Translations under genes and position numbers: made by a program | Notes under the pieces: generated by a model | Seen by the model: only the letters and a program-made list of their open reading frames with translations | What the model was told of the DNA's origin: nothing | Database searches by the model: none | Part shown: positions 31,347 through 39,399 of the stretch, one piece after another | Position numbering within the stretch: the first letter of the stretch is position 1 | Layout of the letters: the number at the start of each line of letters is the position of its first letter | Assembly: GCA_964408435.1 (NCBI GenBank) | Contig: CAYOZL010000015.1 | Location: forward strand, 1 to 40,849 | DNA length: 40,849 nucleotides | Source: CAYOZL01 sp964408435 | Lineage (GTDB): Bacteria; Bdellovibrionota_C; UBA2361; SZUA-149; CAYOZL01 | Direction of reading: 5' to 3'

Positions 31347-32033
31347 ATGTTAGCTAAAAAAATATATTTGATTATTACAATTCTCCTAACAGTAAGTTCA
31401 TGTAATGCTCAAACTCAAAAAAACTACAAAATAGGAAATAAAAGATTAAGTTGTCCTAATATTGAAAATAATTTCTCTCTAAGAATAACTGACAAAGTTG
31501 CTTCACCTAAAGTTTATACAGATGTTGATATAAACACTTTTAATGATACAAGCTCTCATACTTTTACTAAGTTTGTTCTAGGCTTTACTCAAGGTAGCAG
31601 TGAACTCAGCTCAAAACTAAAATTTAAGTATATAAAAAAAGACAATCAATATTGCGTTTGGCTAAACGATCTTGAATTGAATTTTGAAATCGACAAACTC
31701 GATGTTTATATCCCATCAGATTTTAAAAGTAATTCTTGTAAATTTAGAGAAGTAAAAAAACATGAATTTGAGCATGTAAGTATTCATAAAAAAACATTTT
31801 ATGAATATCTTAGTAAATTAAAAGAGTTATTTAAAAATCACGAGAATAAAAAAGATGATGCAATTCTAGTAAAGCATATAGAAACAGCTAAAGAAATCTA
31901 CCAAGAAGAGCTAAATTCAATTTTAGAAAACTTTCAAAATGATTACCACAACGAACTTAATAAAAGGCAAAAACAAATAGACACTGATGAGAATTACAAA
32001 GAAATTGCTTCAAGATGTGAAAAATGGCTATGA
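31347..32033 (+). CDS. lipoprotein with HExxH metallopeptidase-like motif
   Basis: A 228-residue predicted lipoprotein; the start is taken at the ATG at 31347, because the TTG nine bases earlier would spoil a normal signal peptide. The lipobox is TVSSC with Cys19. Near residue 139 it reads KKHEFEHVSIH, an HExxH followed by another His four residues on, in the style of DUF922-type Zn-dependent peptidases. CPNIENNFSLRITDK and the Tyr/Lys-rich middle are not diagnostic. The downstream acidic ligand is not obvious, and protease activity is unproven. Its stop overlaps the next frame slightly, so co-transcription with the DUF3617-like gene is likely. Confidence 0.62.
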   Translation: MLAKKIYLIITILLTVSSCNAQTQKNYKIGNKRLSCPNIENNFSLRITDKVASPKVYTDVDINTFNDTSSHTFTKFVLGFTQGSSELSSKLKFKYIKKDNQYCVWLNDLELNFEIDKLDVYIPSDFKSNSCKFREVKKHEFEHVSIHKKTFYEYLSKLKELFKNHENKKDDAILVKHIETAKEIYQEELNSILENFQNDYHNELNKRQKQIDTDENYKEIASRCEKWL

Positions 32034-32065
32034 TTATACTAAAACTTAAAACATTAGGATTAAAA

Positions 32066-32575
32066 ATGCTTAAGAAAAATATATTGTTATTTAGCTTGTT
32101 TTTTACTGTAGCTATATCGCTTACCATCTTTACTGGCAGTGCCTCTGCTCAGCTTTCCGAACTAGATAAGTATCCTGAGATTAAATCTGGTCTATGGTTA
32201 CCTGAGCAAAAAAATCAATTTAAAGTAGACTTATGCATTGATAAGGATAAAGGGAATTCATTGAAAGAATTTGCTCTTCAAGGTCATAAAGCATTAAAAC
32301 AATTTTGTGAAACTCCAATAATAGAATCATCTGAGGATAAATTTATAACCACTATGAACTGCACTATGCCAGTAGTAGGTAAAATGAAACTTGTAAATAC
32401 TGAGACCTTCATAAAAGACAAACTAGGTGAAATAGTGGAAGTAAAAACTAGCTCTACTACTAGCTATTCCAAACCAGTGCCTGGAATAAAAAATAACGAG
32501 ACTAAGACTTCTATTATTAAATGGTCTGGACCTTGCAAAAAAGAGAAAGCTAGCAAAGCTAGAGTTGCAAAATAA
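32066..32575 (+). CDS. DUF3617-like exported protein
   Basis: A 169-residue protein with a signal peptide (KKNILLFSLFFTVAISLTIF, cleavage near ASA/Q). The mature part starts with YPEIKSGLWLPEQKN, then CIDKDKGNS, and Cys pairs spaced as in DUF3617 (CETPIIESSEDKF, NCTMPVVGKM, GPCKK). The function is unknown; the family sits in the periplasm or outer envelope. I start at the ATG at 32066, since AGGA precedes it and the signal peptide then has the usual length; the longer frame would overlap the previous gene. Confidence 0.65.
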   Translation: MLKKNILLFSLFFTVAISLTIFTGSASAQLSELDKYPEIKSGLWLPEQKNQFKVDLCIDKDKGNSLKEFALQGHKALKQFCETPIIESSEDKFITTMNCTMPVVGKMKLVNTETFIKDKLGEIVEVKTSSTTSYSKPVPGIKNNETKTSIIKWSGPCKKEKASKARVAK

Positions 32576-32622
32576 TACCTATAAATTCAATTGGCTAATT
32601 ATTTAATACTCTTTAATAAAGA

Positions 32623-32832
32623 TTATCTTCCAGATAAAAATCTTAGAATTAAAGATAAAACTATACTAACTAAAATCATAGAAGTTATTGGCATATAAAA
32701 AGAACTACTCTCCCCTTTATAACTAATATCTCCTGGCAATTTACCAAACCAATTTATTAGCCACGGGCAATACTTAAGCACTAAACCTATTGCAGTAAGT
32801 AAGAGACCAGAATAAATAATTAGCTTAGGCAT
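32623..32832 (-). CDS. DUF2905 family membrane protein
   Basis: Sixty-nine residues with two membrane helices (about 5-22 and 47-65). The loop FGKLPGDISYKGESSSFYMPIT is the family hallmark (G-x-L-P-G-D-I...F-x-F-P-x). The function is unknown. The start lies only about five bases after the T-run of the terminator that ends the upstream PEP-CTERM gene, and there is no Shine-Dalgarno, so expression probably relies on a promoter inside the terminator stem or on transcription that reads through it. Confidence 0.85.
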   Translation of the reverse strand: MPKLIIYSGLLLTAIGLVLKYCPWLINWFGKLPGDISYKGESSSFYMPITSMILVSIVLSLILRFLSGR

Positions 32833-32836
32833 AAGA

Positions 32837-32869
32837 CAAAAAAAAGCCTACAATAAAATAGTAGGCTTT
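32837..32869 (-). terminator. terminator of the first PEP-CTERM gene
   Basis: AAAGCCTAC and GTAGGCTTT form a 9-bp stem (32843-32851 with 32861-32869) followed on the minus strand by a run of T. The arm sequences recur after the second PEP-CTERM gene. Confidence 0.85.
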
Positions 32870-32889
32870 GAAAATAAAATAAAAGACTT

Positions 32890-33594
32890 TTAAGCTTTCC
32901 TTCTTCTAATAGCTCCACCTATTAAACCTATACCCAATAAAGACATAGTCATTGGTTCAGGAATTTCAGTTGCTACTCTATTACCACTATCAATATGAGG
33001 ACCTCTAGCGCCAAGCTCGAGAGAAGCAATTTCTCCTGTTGCTTCGTAAGCTATTTGAGCTCCAAAACTTGTGTGAAACCACTGCCCAAATAAATTATCA
33101 AAGCGTATTCCATCATAATCTGGATTAGTAGAGTTAAAATTATTAATTTCCGTAGCATCAAATGCTAAACTAACATTTAAATTACCATCAGCATCAATAC
33201 TATTAGTAACTGCATTACTAATAGAAGTAACGAATTCTCCATCAAGATAACTATTTCTACCATTAGCGTAACTATAAGCTGTAACAACATCTTGTTCTAA
33301 ATCAACGTATAGTAGAGCTAAATCTCCTGCTTTAGGATTAGGCCCATCGTTAACTGCTAAAGTGTAAAAATTAATAAATTCACCACTTGCATCGTTTGGT
33401 CTCATTACAAAATCATGAGTAAAGAAGTTAGTAGAATTATTAAAAGTAGATTCGTATTCATAAATAACTGAACCCGTACCCGTTGCACCTTGCCCAACTA
33501 TAGGTAAATCTTCAAAGATTGAAAAAGTAGTCGCACTGGCTGTGCTAATAAAAATTAGCTGTAAAAAAATAAACTTTGTTAAGTTCTTTATCAT
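32890..33594 (-). CDS. PEP-CTERM sorting domain protein (copy A)
   Basis: A 234-residue exported protein. I start at ATG 33594 (GGAG before it), because MIKNLTKFIFLQL matches the paralogue; the longer frame adds 22 residues with no signal-like sequence. The signal peptide ends ASA. The mature part is a Ser/Thr/Asn-rich beta domain (VIYEYESTFNNSTNFFTHDF, then FINFYTLAVNDGPNPKAGDL). The C-terminus is a PEP-CTERM tail: IPEPMTMSLLGIGLIGGAIR followed by RRKA, recognised by an exosortase that is not in this window. It is about 85% like copy B by eye. Confidence 0.9.
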   Translation of the reverse strand: MIKNLTKFIFLQLIFISTASATTFSIFEDLPIVGQGATGTGSVIYEYESTFNNSTNFFTHDFVMRPNDASGEFINFYTLAVNDGPNPKAGDLALLYVDLEQDVVTAYSYANGRNSYLDGEFVTSISNAVTNSIDADGNLNVSLAFDATEINNFNSTNPDYDGIRFDNLFGQWFHTSFGAQIAYEATGEIASLELGARGPHIDSGNRVATEIPEPMTMSLLGIGLIGGAIRRRKA

Positions 33595-33830
33595 TATATG
33601 GTCTCCAGATTTATTTAAACTTTCAGCAACCAACTCAATGAATAGCCGACAACTATTCACTCATCAATTTAATCATCTTTATTGCTTCAAATAATCTGTG
33701 TCTAGAAACTTATCAATAGCTATATTAATATGGTAAAGAACTTAAAATAGTGTAACTAACGCTCGACCTCCTGCAAAAGATTTAATAATTTAGATAACTT
33801 ATCACTCTAGAGGCTAAAAAAAGCATAAAA

Positions 33831-33859
33831 AAAAGCCTACAACAAAAATTGTAGGCTTT
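33831..33859 (-). terminator. terminator of the second PEP-CTERM gene
   Basis: AAAGCCTACAA (33832-33842) pairs with TTGTAGGCTTT (33849-33859), an 11-bp stem with loop CAAAAA, followed by a T-run on the minus strand. It is a duplicate of the arms at 32843-32869. Confidence 0.88.
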
Positions 33860-33883
33860 AATAAGGCAATAGGGGGAAAGCTA

Positions 33884-34597
33884 TTAAGCTTTATTTCTTC
33901 TAATTGCTCCTCCAAGAAGACCCATACCTAATAAAGTCACAGTAATAGGCTCTGGAACTTCAGCATTCTCAATAGTAGGTCTGTTTCCACTATCTATATG
34001 AGGACCCTTAGCTCCAAGATCAAGAGAAGCAATTTCTCCTGTAGCTTCATAAGTTATCTGAGCTCCAAATCTTGTGTGAAACCACTGGCCAAATAAACTA
34101 TCAAACTCAATTCCATCATAATTAGGATTTACAGAGTCAAAGTTATTAATTTCTGTAGCATCAAATGCTAGACTAACATTTAAATTACCATCAGCATCAA
34201 TACTAGTAGACACTGCGTTACTTAATGATGTTATAAATTCTCCATCAATGTAGCTGTTTCTGCCATTAGCATAACTATAAGCAGTAACAATATCTTGCTC
34301 TAAATCAACATATAGAAGAGCTAAATCTCCTACTTTTGGATTAGGCCCATCGTTTACAGCTAAAGTGTAGAAATTAATAAATTCACCACTTGCATCATTT
34401 GCTCTGATTACAAAGTCATGAGTAAAAAAATCAGTAGTACTATCAAATGTAGACTCATATTCATAAATAACCGAGCCTGTTCCACTTGCCCCTTGCCCAA
34501 CAATAGGCAAAGCTTCAAAGATTGAAAAAGTAGTAGCACTAGCAGCGCTAATAAGAACTAACTGTAGAAAAATAAACTTTGTTAAGTTTTTAATCAT
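33884..34597 (-). CDS. PEP-CTERM sorting domain protein (copy B)
   Basis: A 237-residue paralogue immediately upstream of copy A. GGGGGA is placed before the ATG. The signal peptide MIKNLTKFIFLQLVLISAAS is followed by a body nearly identical to copy A (INFYTLAVNDGPNPK, VTAYSYANGRNSYIDGEF) and by the tail VPEPITVTLLGMGLLGGAIR with RNKA. It has a three-residue insertion before the PEP motif (IENAE). The two copies and their terminators form a tandem duplication. Differences are mostly conservative, so both seem functional. Probable role: surface or biofilm matrix protein. Confidence 0.9.
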   Translation of the reverse strand: MIKNLTKFIFLQLVLISAASATTFSIFEALPIVGQGASGTGSVIYEYESTFDSTTDFFTHDFVIRANDASGEFINFYTLAVNDGPNPKVGDLALLYVDLEQDIVTAYSYANGRNSYIDGEFITSLSNAVSTSIDADGNLNVSLAFDATEINNFDSVNPNYDGIEFDSLFGQWFHTRFGAQITYEATGEIASLDLGAKGPHIDSGNRPTIENAEVPEPITVTLLGMGLLGGAIRRNKA

Positions 34598-34800
34598 TTT
34601 TATCCCCCAATAAAATTAAAAAAAAGTGCAATGTTTAAATGTAAATAAAAGTCATACTGCAACTTCTTCACGCTTAAACTACATCAATAAAAGTAAAAAT
34701 CAAGTATTTGCATTAAAAAAGTGTTGAATTTTTATTTTTTTTAAGCTAACTGAGTAAAAAATTGTTCTTTAATATTTCCGCATAGAGTTATTCAACAAAC

Positions 34801-34846
34801 CACTCCCCTCTAAGTGTCTATTTATACTAGACATTTAACAGGAGTG
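34801..34846. promoter_or_regulatory. long two-segment hairpin in the leader of the 75-residue gene
   Basis: CACTCC (34801-34806) pairs with GGAGTG (34841-34846). Inside it, AAGTGTCTA pairs with TAGACATTT around a 7-base loop, with one G-U pair. The intervening bases form an internal loop. It ends 47 bases before the GTG start. This is a candidate structured leader or small RNA. The rest of the 34598-34893 spacer is A/T-rich without recognisable features. Confidence 0.5.
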
Positions 34847-34893
34847 TAGGAAAGCGTTTTCTTACCACAAGGAAGACAGAAAAGGATTTTAAA

Positions 34894-35121
34894 GTGATTA
34901 CGGAAGCAACATATCTAATGGCGACGAGCAAAAAAGCGCCAGGATACGAAACAAATGAAACTATAATTCGTGATAAATGCGGATTTACCTCAATAAAATC
35001 AATTCCAAGATGGATTCTAAATGGCTTAAGACAAGGGAATCTAGATCAGAGCGAGATTATAGTCTTGCTAAATAGCGATGAGTTTCTTTTTGCAAATTAT
35101 TATGGAATGGCTCTTTCTTAA
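34894..35121 (+). CDS. small hypothetical protein with GTG start
   Basis: Seventy-five residues, no family recognised. GTG at 34894 is preceded by AAAGGA at good spacing; an ATG at codon 9 is an alternative. The middle reads NETIIRDKCGFTSIKSIPRW, then ILNGLRQGNLDQSEIIVLL. The predicted structure is helices. It is transcribed alone between the PEP-CTERM pair and an outer-membrane protein. A hairpin occupies its leader. Confidence 0.5.
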   Translation: MITEATYLMATSKKAPGYETNETIIRDKCGFTSIKSIPRWILNGLRQGNLDQSEIIVLLNSDEFLFANYYGMALS

Positions 35122-35200
35122 TTTAATACGCACAAATAAAAATTAAAGGTTTTTTCCTACTTTCCAATCAACACTTAAAAAAGCAAGACTTTAAAAAAAG

Positions 35201-36196
35201 CTAGAAAGTCATCTGAGCGCCAAACACCCAAGTACGATCCACTGCTAATTGTGGTCCATCTAAATTCTGATAAACAGGGCTCAAGTATTCCATCGCTAAT
35301 CTAAAAGAAGTTTGAGGAATCAAAAGATTTAAGCCTAAACCAACATCAAATCTTCTACCACCTCTTCTATGCGGGTCTGCAGTAGGAACCATTCCTGGAT
35401 TCAGTTCAGGGTCTGCACCGTTCACATTGCCCCAGATCCTCCATGAACCTCTAACAGAGGCGCTTAACCATGTACTGAAATCAAATGAAGTCCAAAAACT
35501 ACTATCAAAACGATCTCCTAAAGAATAATCATTATCATTTCTATCAACTCTAATAGTACCTATGCCCTGAGCACCAAATGAAAAGCTACTTATTTTTTTT
35601 GTAAAAGTTAAGCCAGGCATAAAATCAAAAGTACCTGAACCTATTTGCATTGGATAAGGAAGTCTTACATCATCTGCAACAGGAATATCATCTCTTGCAT
35701 TGATAGAGCCTGTTGGAAGACTAACGCCAAAATTTGCAATAAAGTTTGTATGACCTGAAGAGTCTTTAAAATCTGAAAAGAATGCAGTGTCTAATAAGTT
35801 ATAGAGTCCTGAGACTTTAAGGTCACCGATACCACTACTATTAGTTTCAAAAACTGTTCCATTTCTAGTTAAATGATTCATTGAAAGCTCAACATAAGGA
35901 ACCATGGCCATCAGAGTTAAGCTGTCACTTGGAGCATACATAAGCCCAAGCATATGCATCTCCATCTCCATATCAGTAGGAGTTACCATAAAATCATTAA
36001 GAACCTCTTGGTTTGATACTCTGGCGCCACTTGAATTATTACCGTTCATACTCATGCTCATGTATCGATAAGAGGTCATAATCTCTCCTTTAGAGTGGAG
36101 ATGCTCTCCCATAACCCCAATTGGAGCATGATCTGAAGGGCCATTAGCAAAAGAATAGTTAGAAATTAAAATTACTAATATTAGATATTTATACAT
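35201..36196 (-). CDS. outer-membrane beta-barrel 'transporter' protein
   Basis: A 331-residue exported protein with a signal peptide (KYLILVILISNYSFA). The mature N-terminus HAPIGVMGEHLHSKGEIMTS and the Met-rich strands (YRYMSMSMNG, MEMEMHMLGLMYAPSDS, LTLMAMVPYVE) match a family annotated only as 'transporter'. The many Met and His residues suggest copper or another soft metal, and homologues often sit beside copper genes, but none are here. The C-terminus ends in Phe (TWVFGAQMTF), the BAM-type beta-signal. GVSLPTGSINARDD and LPYPMQIGSGTFDF are further family blocks. Confidence 0.78.
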   Translation of the reverse strand: MYKYLILVILISNYSFANGPSDHAPIGVMGEHLHSKGEIMTSYRYMSMSMNGNNSSGARVSNQEVLNDFMVTPTDMEMEMHMLGLMYAPSDSLTLMAMVPYVELSMNHLTRNGTVFETNSSGIGDLKVSGLYNLLDTAFFSDFKDSSGHTNFIANFGVSLPTGSINARDDIPVADDVRLPYPMQIGSGTFDFMPGLTFTKKISSFSFGAQGIGTIRVDRNDNDYSLGDRFDSSFWTSFDFSTWLSASVRGSWRIWGNVNGADPELNPGMVPTADPHRRGGRRFDVGLGLNLLIPQTSFRLAMEYLSPVYQNLDGPQLAVDRTWVFGAQMTF

Positions 36197-36344
36197 ATAG
36201 CTTAAATCTTTTAGTTTAATAATCTTGGTTTATTAACTACATTACTTGGCTATCAGCAACTAGTTTATAGCTTTAAAAAGAGCTTATTTTAAGTTTATTA
36301 AAGCAAGGTTTTCTTAAAAAAACTAAATTTAACTCAACTAAAAC

Positions 36345-36371
36345 TTGATATTTGCAAAGATAATCTATAAT
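36345..36371 (+). promoter_or_regulatory. promoter of the repeat lipoprotein
   Basis: TTGATA (36345-36350) and TATAAT (36366-36371) are 15 bases apart, about 37 bases before the ATG at 36409. Confidence 0.4.
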
Positions 36372-36408
36372 TATACTGCACGTTAATGTTTATTTTTTGG
36401 AGATAAAA

Positions 36409-37545
36409 ATGAAAAAATCTTTATTAGTATTGTTATCTTGTGTTGCAATTTCTGCATGCACAAAGACAACAGGATATAATAGCTTAGATACAGCTAGTAG
36501 TTCAATCGGTGCTGTTGGTAGTGCTGCAAAGAGCGCAAGCATATCTGCAGCTAAAGGTGTTGGAAGTCTTGCAAGTGGTGCAACATCAGCTGTTACTGGT
36601 CAGTCTTCTTTTAGCCAAGCACAAAGCACAGGAGCAAGAGCAAGTTTTTCTGCTGCTGGTTCTGAGTTCGGTCCTGCAAACGCAGTTCCAGGTGAGTGTT
36701 ATGCAAAAGTATTAACTCAGCCTAAGTATGAAACTATTACTGAGAAAGTTTTAGTTAGAGAAGCTGGAGAAGATATTTCTACAATTCCTGCTAAGTATGG
36801 AACTGGAACAGAAAAAATTCTTGTTCAAGAAGCTTCTGAGAGATTAGAAATTGTTCCTGCTACATATGAATATGTAACTGAGCAAGTTTTAGTTGAGCCT
36901 GCAAAAACAAGATTAAGCACTGTACCTGCTAGATACAAAACAGTTACAGAGAAGATCTTAGACAGACCTGCTCATACTGCTTGGAAAGCTGGTGGTAATG
37001 GTGGAGCTGGAGCTGGTGGAGCAACTAGAACTAACGCTGCTGGAGAAGTAATGTGTTTAGTAGAAATTCCTGCTACATACAAAACTGTTACTAAGCAAGT
37101 ATTAGCAGAGCCTGCTAGAACTTCTGAAAATACTATTCCTGCAAAGTATAAAACTGTGAAGAGAAAAGTTGTTAAGACTCCTGCTTCTACTAGACCAGTT
37201 GCTATACCTGCAAAGTATAAGACAGTTACAGTTACTAAGTTAATTGAGCCTGCTAGAGAAGTTAGAAAACCTATTCCTGCAAAGTATGGAACGGTTACTA
37301 AGACTAGAAAAGTTAGCGAAGGTAACTTAGAATGGAGATCTATTCTTTGTAAAACTAACGCTTCACCTTCTAAGATTCGTGAAATCCAAGCTTCTCTTAA
37401 AAAGCAAGGATACAGCGTATCTAGCGACGGTGTTTTAGGTTCTGGAACAATTAGAGCAATCAATGACTTCCAGAGAAAAAATGGTTTACCAGTTGATCAA
37501 TACTTAAATATTGAAACTGTTAAAGCACTAGGAGTATCAATTTAA
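36409..37545 (+). CDS. repeat lipoprotein with C-terminal peptidoglycan-binding domain
   Basis: A 378-residue lipoprotein; the start is at ATG 36409 with GGAG before it. The lipobox is VAISAC with Cys17. A Ser/Ala/Gly-rich stretch follows (about 30-90). About 110-310 is made of seven to eight imperfect units of about 24 residues with the core IPAKYKTVTxxxLxEPAR, broken once by a Gly/Ala-rich insert. The last ~65 residues are a peptidoglycan-binding-type fold (IREIQASLKKQGYSVSSDGV, GSGTIRAINDFQRKNGLPVD). The repeats are probably extended beta elements linking outer membrane and wall. Codon choice is more uniform than in neighbours (repeated GCT, CCT, ACT), suggesting high expression. A strong terminator follows. 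Confidence 0.82.
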   Translation: MKKSLLVLLSCVAISACTKTTGYNSLDTASSSIGAVGSAAKSASISAAKGVGSLASGATSAVTGQSSFSQAQSTGARASFSAAGSEFGPANAVPGECYAKVLTQPKYETITEKVLVREAGEDISTIPAKYGTGTEKILVQEASERLEIVPATYEYVTEQVLVEPAKTRLSTVPARYKTVTEKILDRPAHTAWKAGGNGGAGAGGATRTNAAGEVMCLVEIPATYKTVTKQVLAEPARTSENTIPAKYKTVKRKVVKTPASTRPVAIPAKYKTVTVTKLIEPAREVRKPIPAKYGTVTKTRKVSEGNLEWRSILCKTNASPSKIREIQASLKKQGYSVSSDGVLGSGTIRAINDFQRKNGLPVDQYLNIETVKALGVSI

Positions 37546-37563
37546 TTTAAATTGAACTCTATT

Positions 37564-37594
37564 AAAGCGGGGCTTTATGCCCCGCTTTTTTTTT
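37564..37594 (+). terminator. rho-independent terminator after the repeat lipoprotein
   Basis: AAAGCGGGGC (37564-37573) and GCCCCGCTTT (37579-37588), loop TTTAT, then T to 37594. This is the clearest terminator of the window. Confidence 0.95.
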
Positions 37595-37691
37595 GCTCTA
37601 AAAACTACTAAATAATAAATTAAATAAGAGAGAGGCTCCAAAAAATTGAAGCCTAGTATAACCGTTTAAACTAAAACTATTTTGCTAAACG

Positions 37692-38657
37692 CTAGACAAA
37701 CGTCCAAGTGTAACGATGTCTAAAGGAGCTACTTTCTCCTGGTTTCAGGATTCTTATGCCCCAATCTATCTCTGGCTTTTTTTGCTTAAGTTTAAAGGAA
37801 TTACCAGGAGAAGTTACAGGTTCAGGCGCCCAAGTTCCAAATCCTTGATTCCACCAAAGATGAAGGAATGGCGTGGTGATCTCGCTAATGTCTTCTAAAA
37901 GAAGCTTTAAACCGATATCTTTCCACTCCGCTTTAAACACTCCGTCCCAGCCCATAAAGACATTGTCGTATCTTTCTTCAGGCACCATACCGATTGAGAA
38001 ATCATCCTCACCTCGAATAGAGTGAGGTTCTCCATCAGGCATTGCCTCACCTTTATGAGCAGGGTCTTGGTCCATCATTTGCTCGGCATTGAAAGTCAAC
38101 TCTGGCGTCTTCATTGTCCCCATTGGATACTTAGCCAAAAACGGGTGACTGCCACTACTAACGGGCATTGACCTATCACCGACGTTAGTAACCTTAGTGA
38201 AAACTTCCAGGCTACTTCCCTCTAGTGAATAAGTAGTCACCGCTGTTAAATCGCTTAACAGCTTTGGTTTGTTCTCATCCGTCCTTGAATCGTAATTCAT
38301 TTGTATCGAACTGGAGGTAACCAATGATGGCCCTACATACCCAAACTGACTCATTCGAATAATTCCATGCAGAGCATGTTGATGATATCTAGTATCAAGA
38401 CCAACAGTTGGATCCCCATCTTGAAATGTTTCCTTAGCAGAATCGAACTGAAAACTGCCTCCCTCGACCCTACCTGCTTGCTCATACATATTTAGATAAG
38501 CTACAGGTGGTAAGTCCTTCTGACTAAGCTCAGCATTCTGTGCTAGGTCGAACCACTGACCATTTGGAGCTTTCATTCTTAAACTAAGCAAAGATCCTCC
38601 ACACGTTGTTGAAGTGATTGAAAGGCATCGGTTTGTAAGAGTTCGTGTTTCGCTCAT
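37692..38657 (-). CDS. aldose 1-epimerase (GalM-like) protein
   Basis: A 321-residue GalM-superfamily protein. Family blocks: QHALHGIIRMSQFGY (catalytic-type His in HGI), VTNVGDRSMPVSSGSHPFLA with the sugar-binding His, and a later DDFSIGM plus LWWNQGFGTWAPEP. It may interconvert sugar anomers or bind a modified sugar. G+C is much higher than nearby (47% in one counted line), and AGGA precedes the ATG. It is one of two compositionally distinct minus-strand genes in the window, with the ParB-like gene. No sugar operon surrounds it. Confidence 0.75.
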   Translation of the reverse strand: MSETRTLTNRCLSITSTTCGGSLLSLRMKAPNGQWFDLAQNAELSQKDLPPVAYLNMYEQAGRVEGGSFQFDSAKETFQDGDPTVGLDTRYHQHALHGIIRMSQFGYVGPSLVTSSSIQMNYDSRTDENKPKLLSDLTAVTTYSLEGSSLEVFTKVTNVGDRSMPVSSGSHPFLAKYPMGTMKTPELTFNAEQMMDQDPAHKGEAMPDGEPHSIRGEDDFSIGMVPEERYDNVFMGWDGVFKAEWKDIGLKLLLEDISEITTPFLHLWWNQGFGTWAPEPVTSPGNSFKLKQKKPEIDWGIRILKPGESSSFRHRYTWTFV

Positions 38658-38704
38658 TGTTCTATATCCTGAAACTGGGTTACAAAATTAAAAACCAGGG
38701 AATT

Positions 38705-38742
38705 CTGGTTAATAACTAAGAAGAATATTAGCTATTAACCAG
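38705..38742. promoter_or_regulatory. long palindrome between the epimerase and HPF genes
   Basis: CTGGTTAATA (38705-38714) pairs with TATTAACCAG (38733-38742). After one mismatch, CTAA pairs with TTAG. It lies 48-85 bases upstream of the epimerase start and looks like an operator. The rest of the 38658-38973 spacer is A/T-rich with nothing else recognised. Confidence 0.55.
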
Positions 38743-38973
38743 TTAAAACATTATGTTTCTCTCTCTAAAAAAACTTTAAGGCTTTAGCTAGAGAGCAAAA
38801 ATATTCGTATTTTCATAAAATGTTAAAAAAGAACAGATTCTTTAATTATCAATTAAGCAAGAAAACAACAACTAAGTAATAAATATAGGCACTTATAAAT
38901 TAAAATTTGATTAACTCTTCAGCTGGCCTCATAATATTAATAACAAGTTTATAAACTATAAATGAGGTTCTCT

Positions 38974-39327
38974 ATGACAATAAACGTTGCTACCAACACC
39001 CTTAACAAACACATCAAAGAAGATTCAAAGAAAAAACTAAGTTCACAACTAAAACAAATATTTACAGAAGCATCTCTTAAATTCAGTAAAGCTGATATTA
39101 GCTTTAAAAATGTAAATGCAGAAAATGGAGGACAAGATAAAGAATGCCTCATAAATGTAAAGCTAAGTAAGCTTGGCAATATTACTGCTCGTAGTAAGGC
39201 TAGAAATCTAAGAGCTGCTTACGCAATTGCTCTAAGAAAAGTTAATCGCAGCGTTAGAAAGAGAAAAGATAAGTTTAGAGCAATGGATAAATCAACTCCT
39301 AGCCTTAGAGAGCAAAATATATACTAA
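38974..39327 (+). CDS. HPF/RaiA-like ribosome-associated protein
   Basis: A 117-residue protein. The start is at the second ATG (38974) because GAGG is six bases before it. The pattern DISFKNVNAENGGQDKECLI, then VKLSKLGNITARSKARNLRA and AIALRKVNRSVRKRKDKF follows the short HPF/S30AE-type group annotated as ribosome-associated (D-V-N-G-x-x-G-G-x-D-K). The strongly basic last third would contact rRNA. It probably hibernates or protects ribosomes under stress. The sequence is divergent from E. coli HPF, so the assignment is to superfamily level. Confidence 0.72.
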   Translation: MTINVATNTLNKHIKEDSKKKLSSQLKQIFTEASLKFSKADISFKNVNAENGGQDKECLINVKLSKLGNITARSKARNLRAAYAIALRKVNRSVRKRKDKFRAMDKSTPSLREQNIY

Positions 39328-39354
39328 TAAAAATATTAGTTAATTGCTAAAACC

Positions 39355-39399
39355 AAAGCCTATCTGATAATACCTGTCTGATAATAAGGATAGGCTTTG
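39355..39399 (+). promoter_or_regulatory. hairpin that covers the start codon of the DMT transporter
   Basis: AAAGCCTATC (39355-39364) pairs perfectly with GATAGGCTTT (39389-39398). The right arm overlaps the Shine-Dalgarno-like AAGGA and the TTG start at 39397. The 24-base loop holds most of a direct repeat TCTGATAATA (39363-39372 and 39377-39386). If formed in mRNA it would block initiation. Confidence 0.55.

Noticed and set aside
36972..37463. 163-residue frame antisense to the repeat lipoprotein
   Set aside because: Its repetitive hydrophobic sequence is the reverse-strand image of the 24-residue repeats; the plus-strand product has signal peptide, repeats and a known C-terminal fold.
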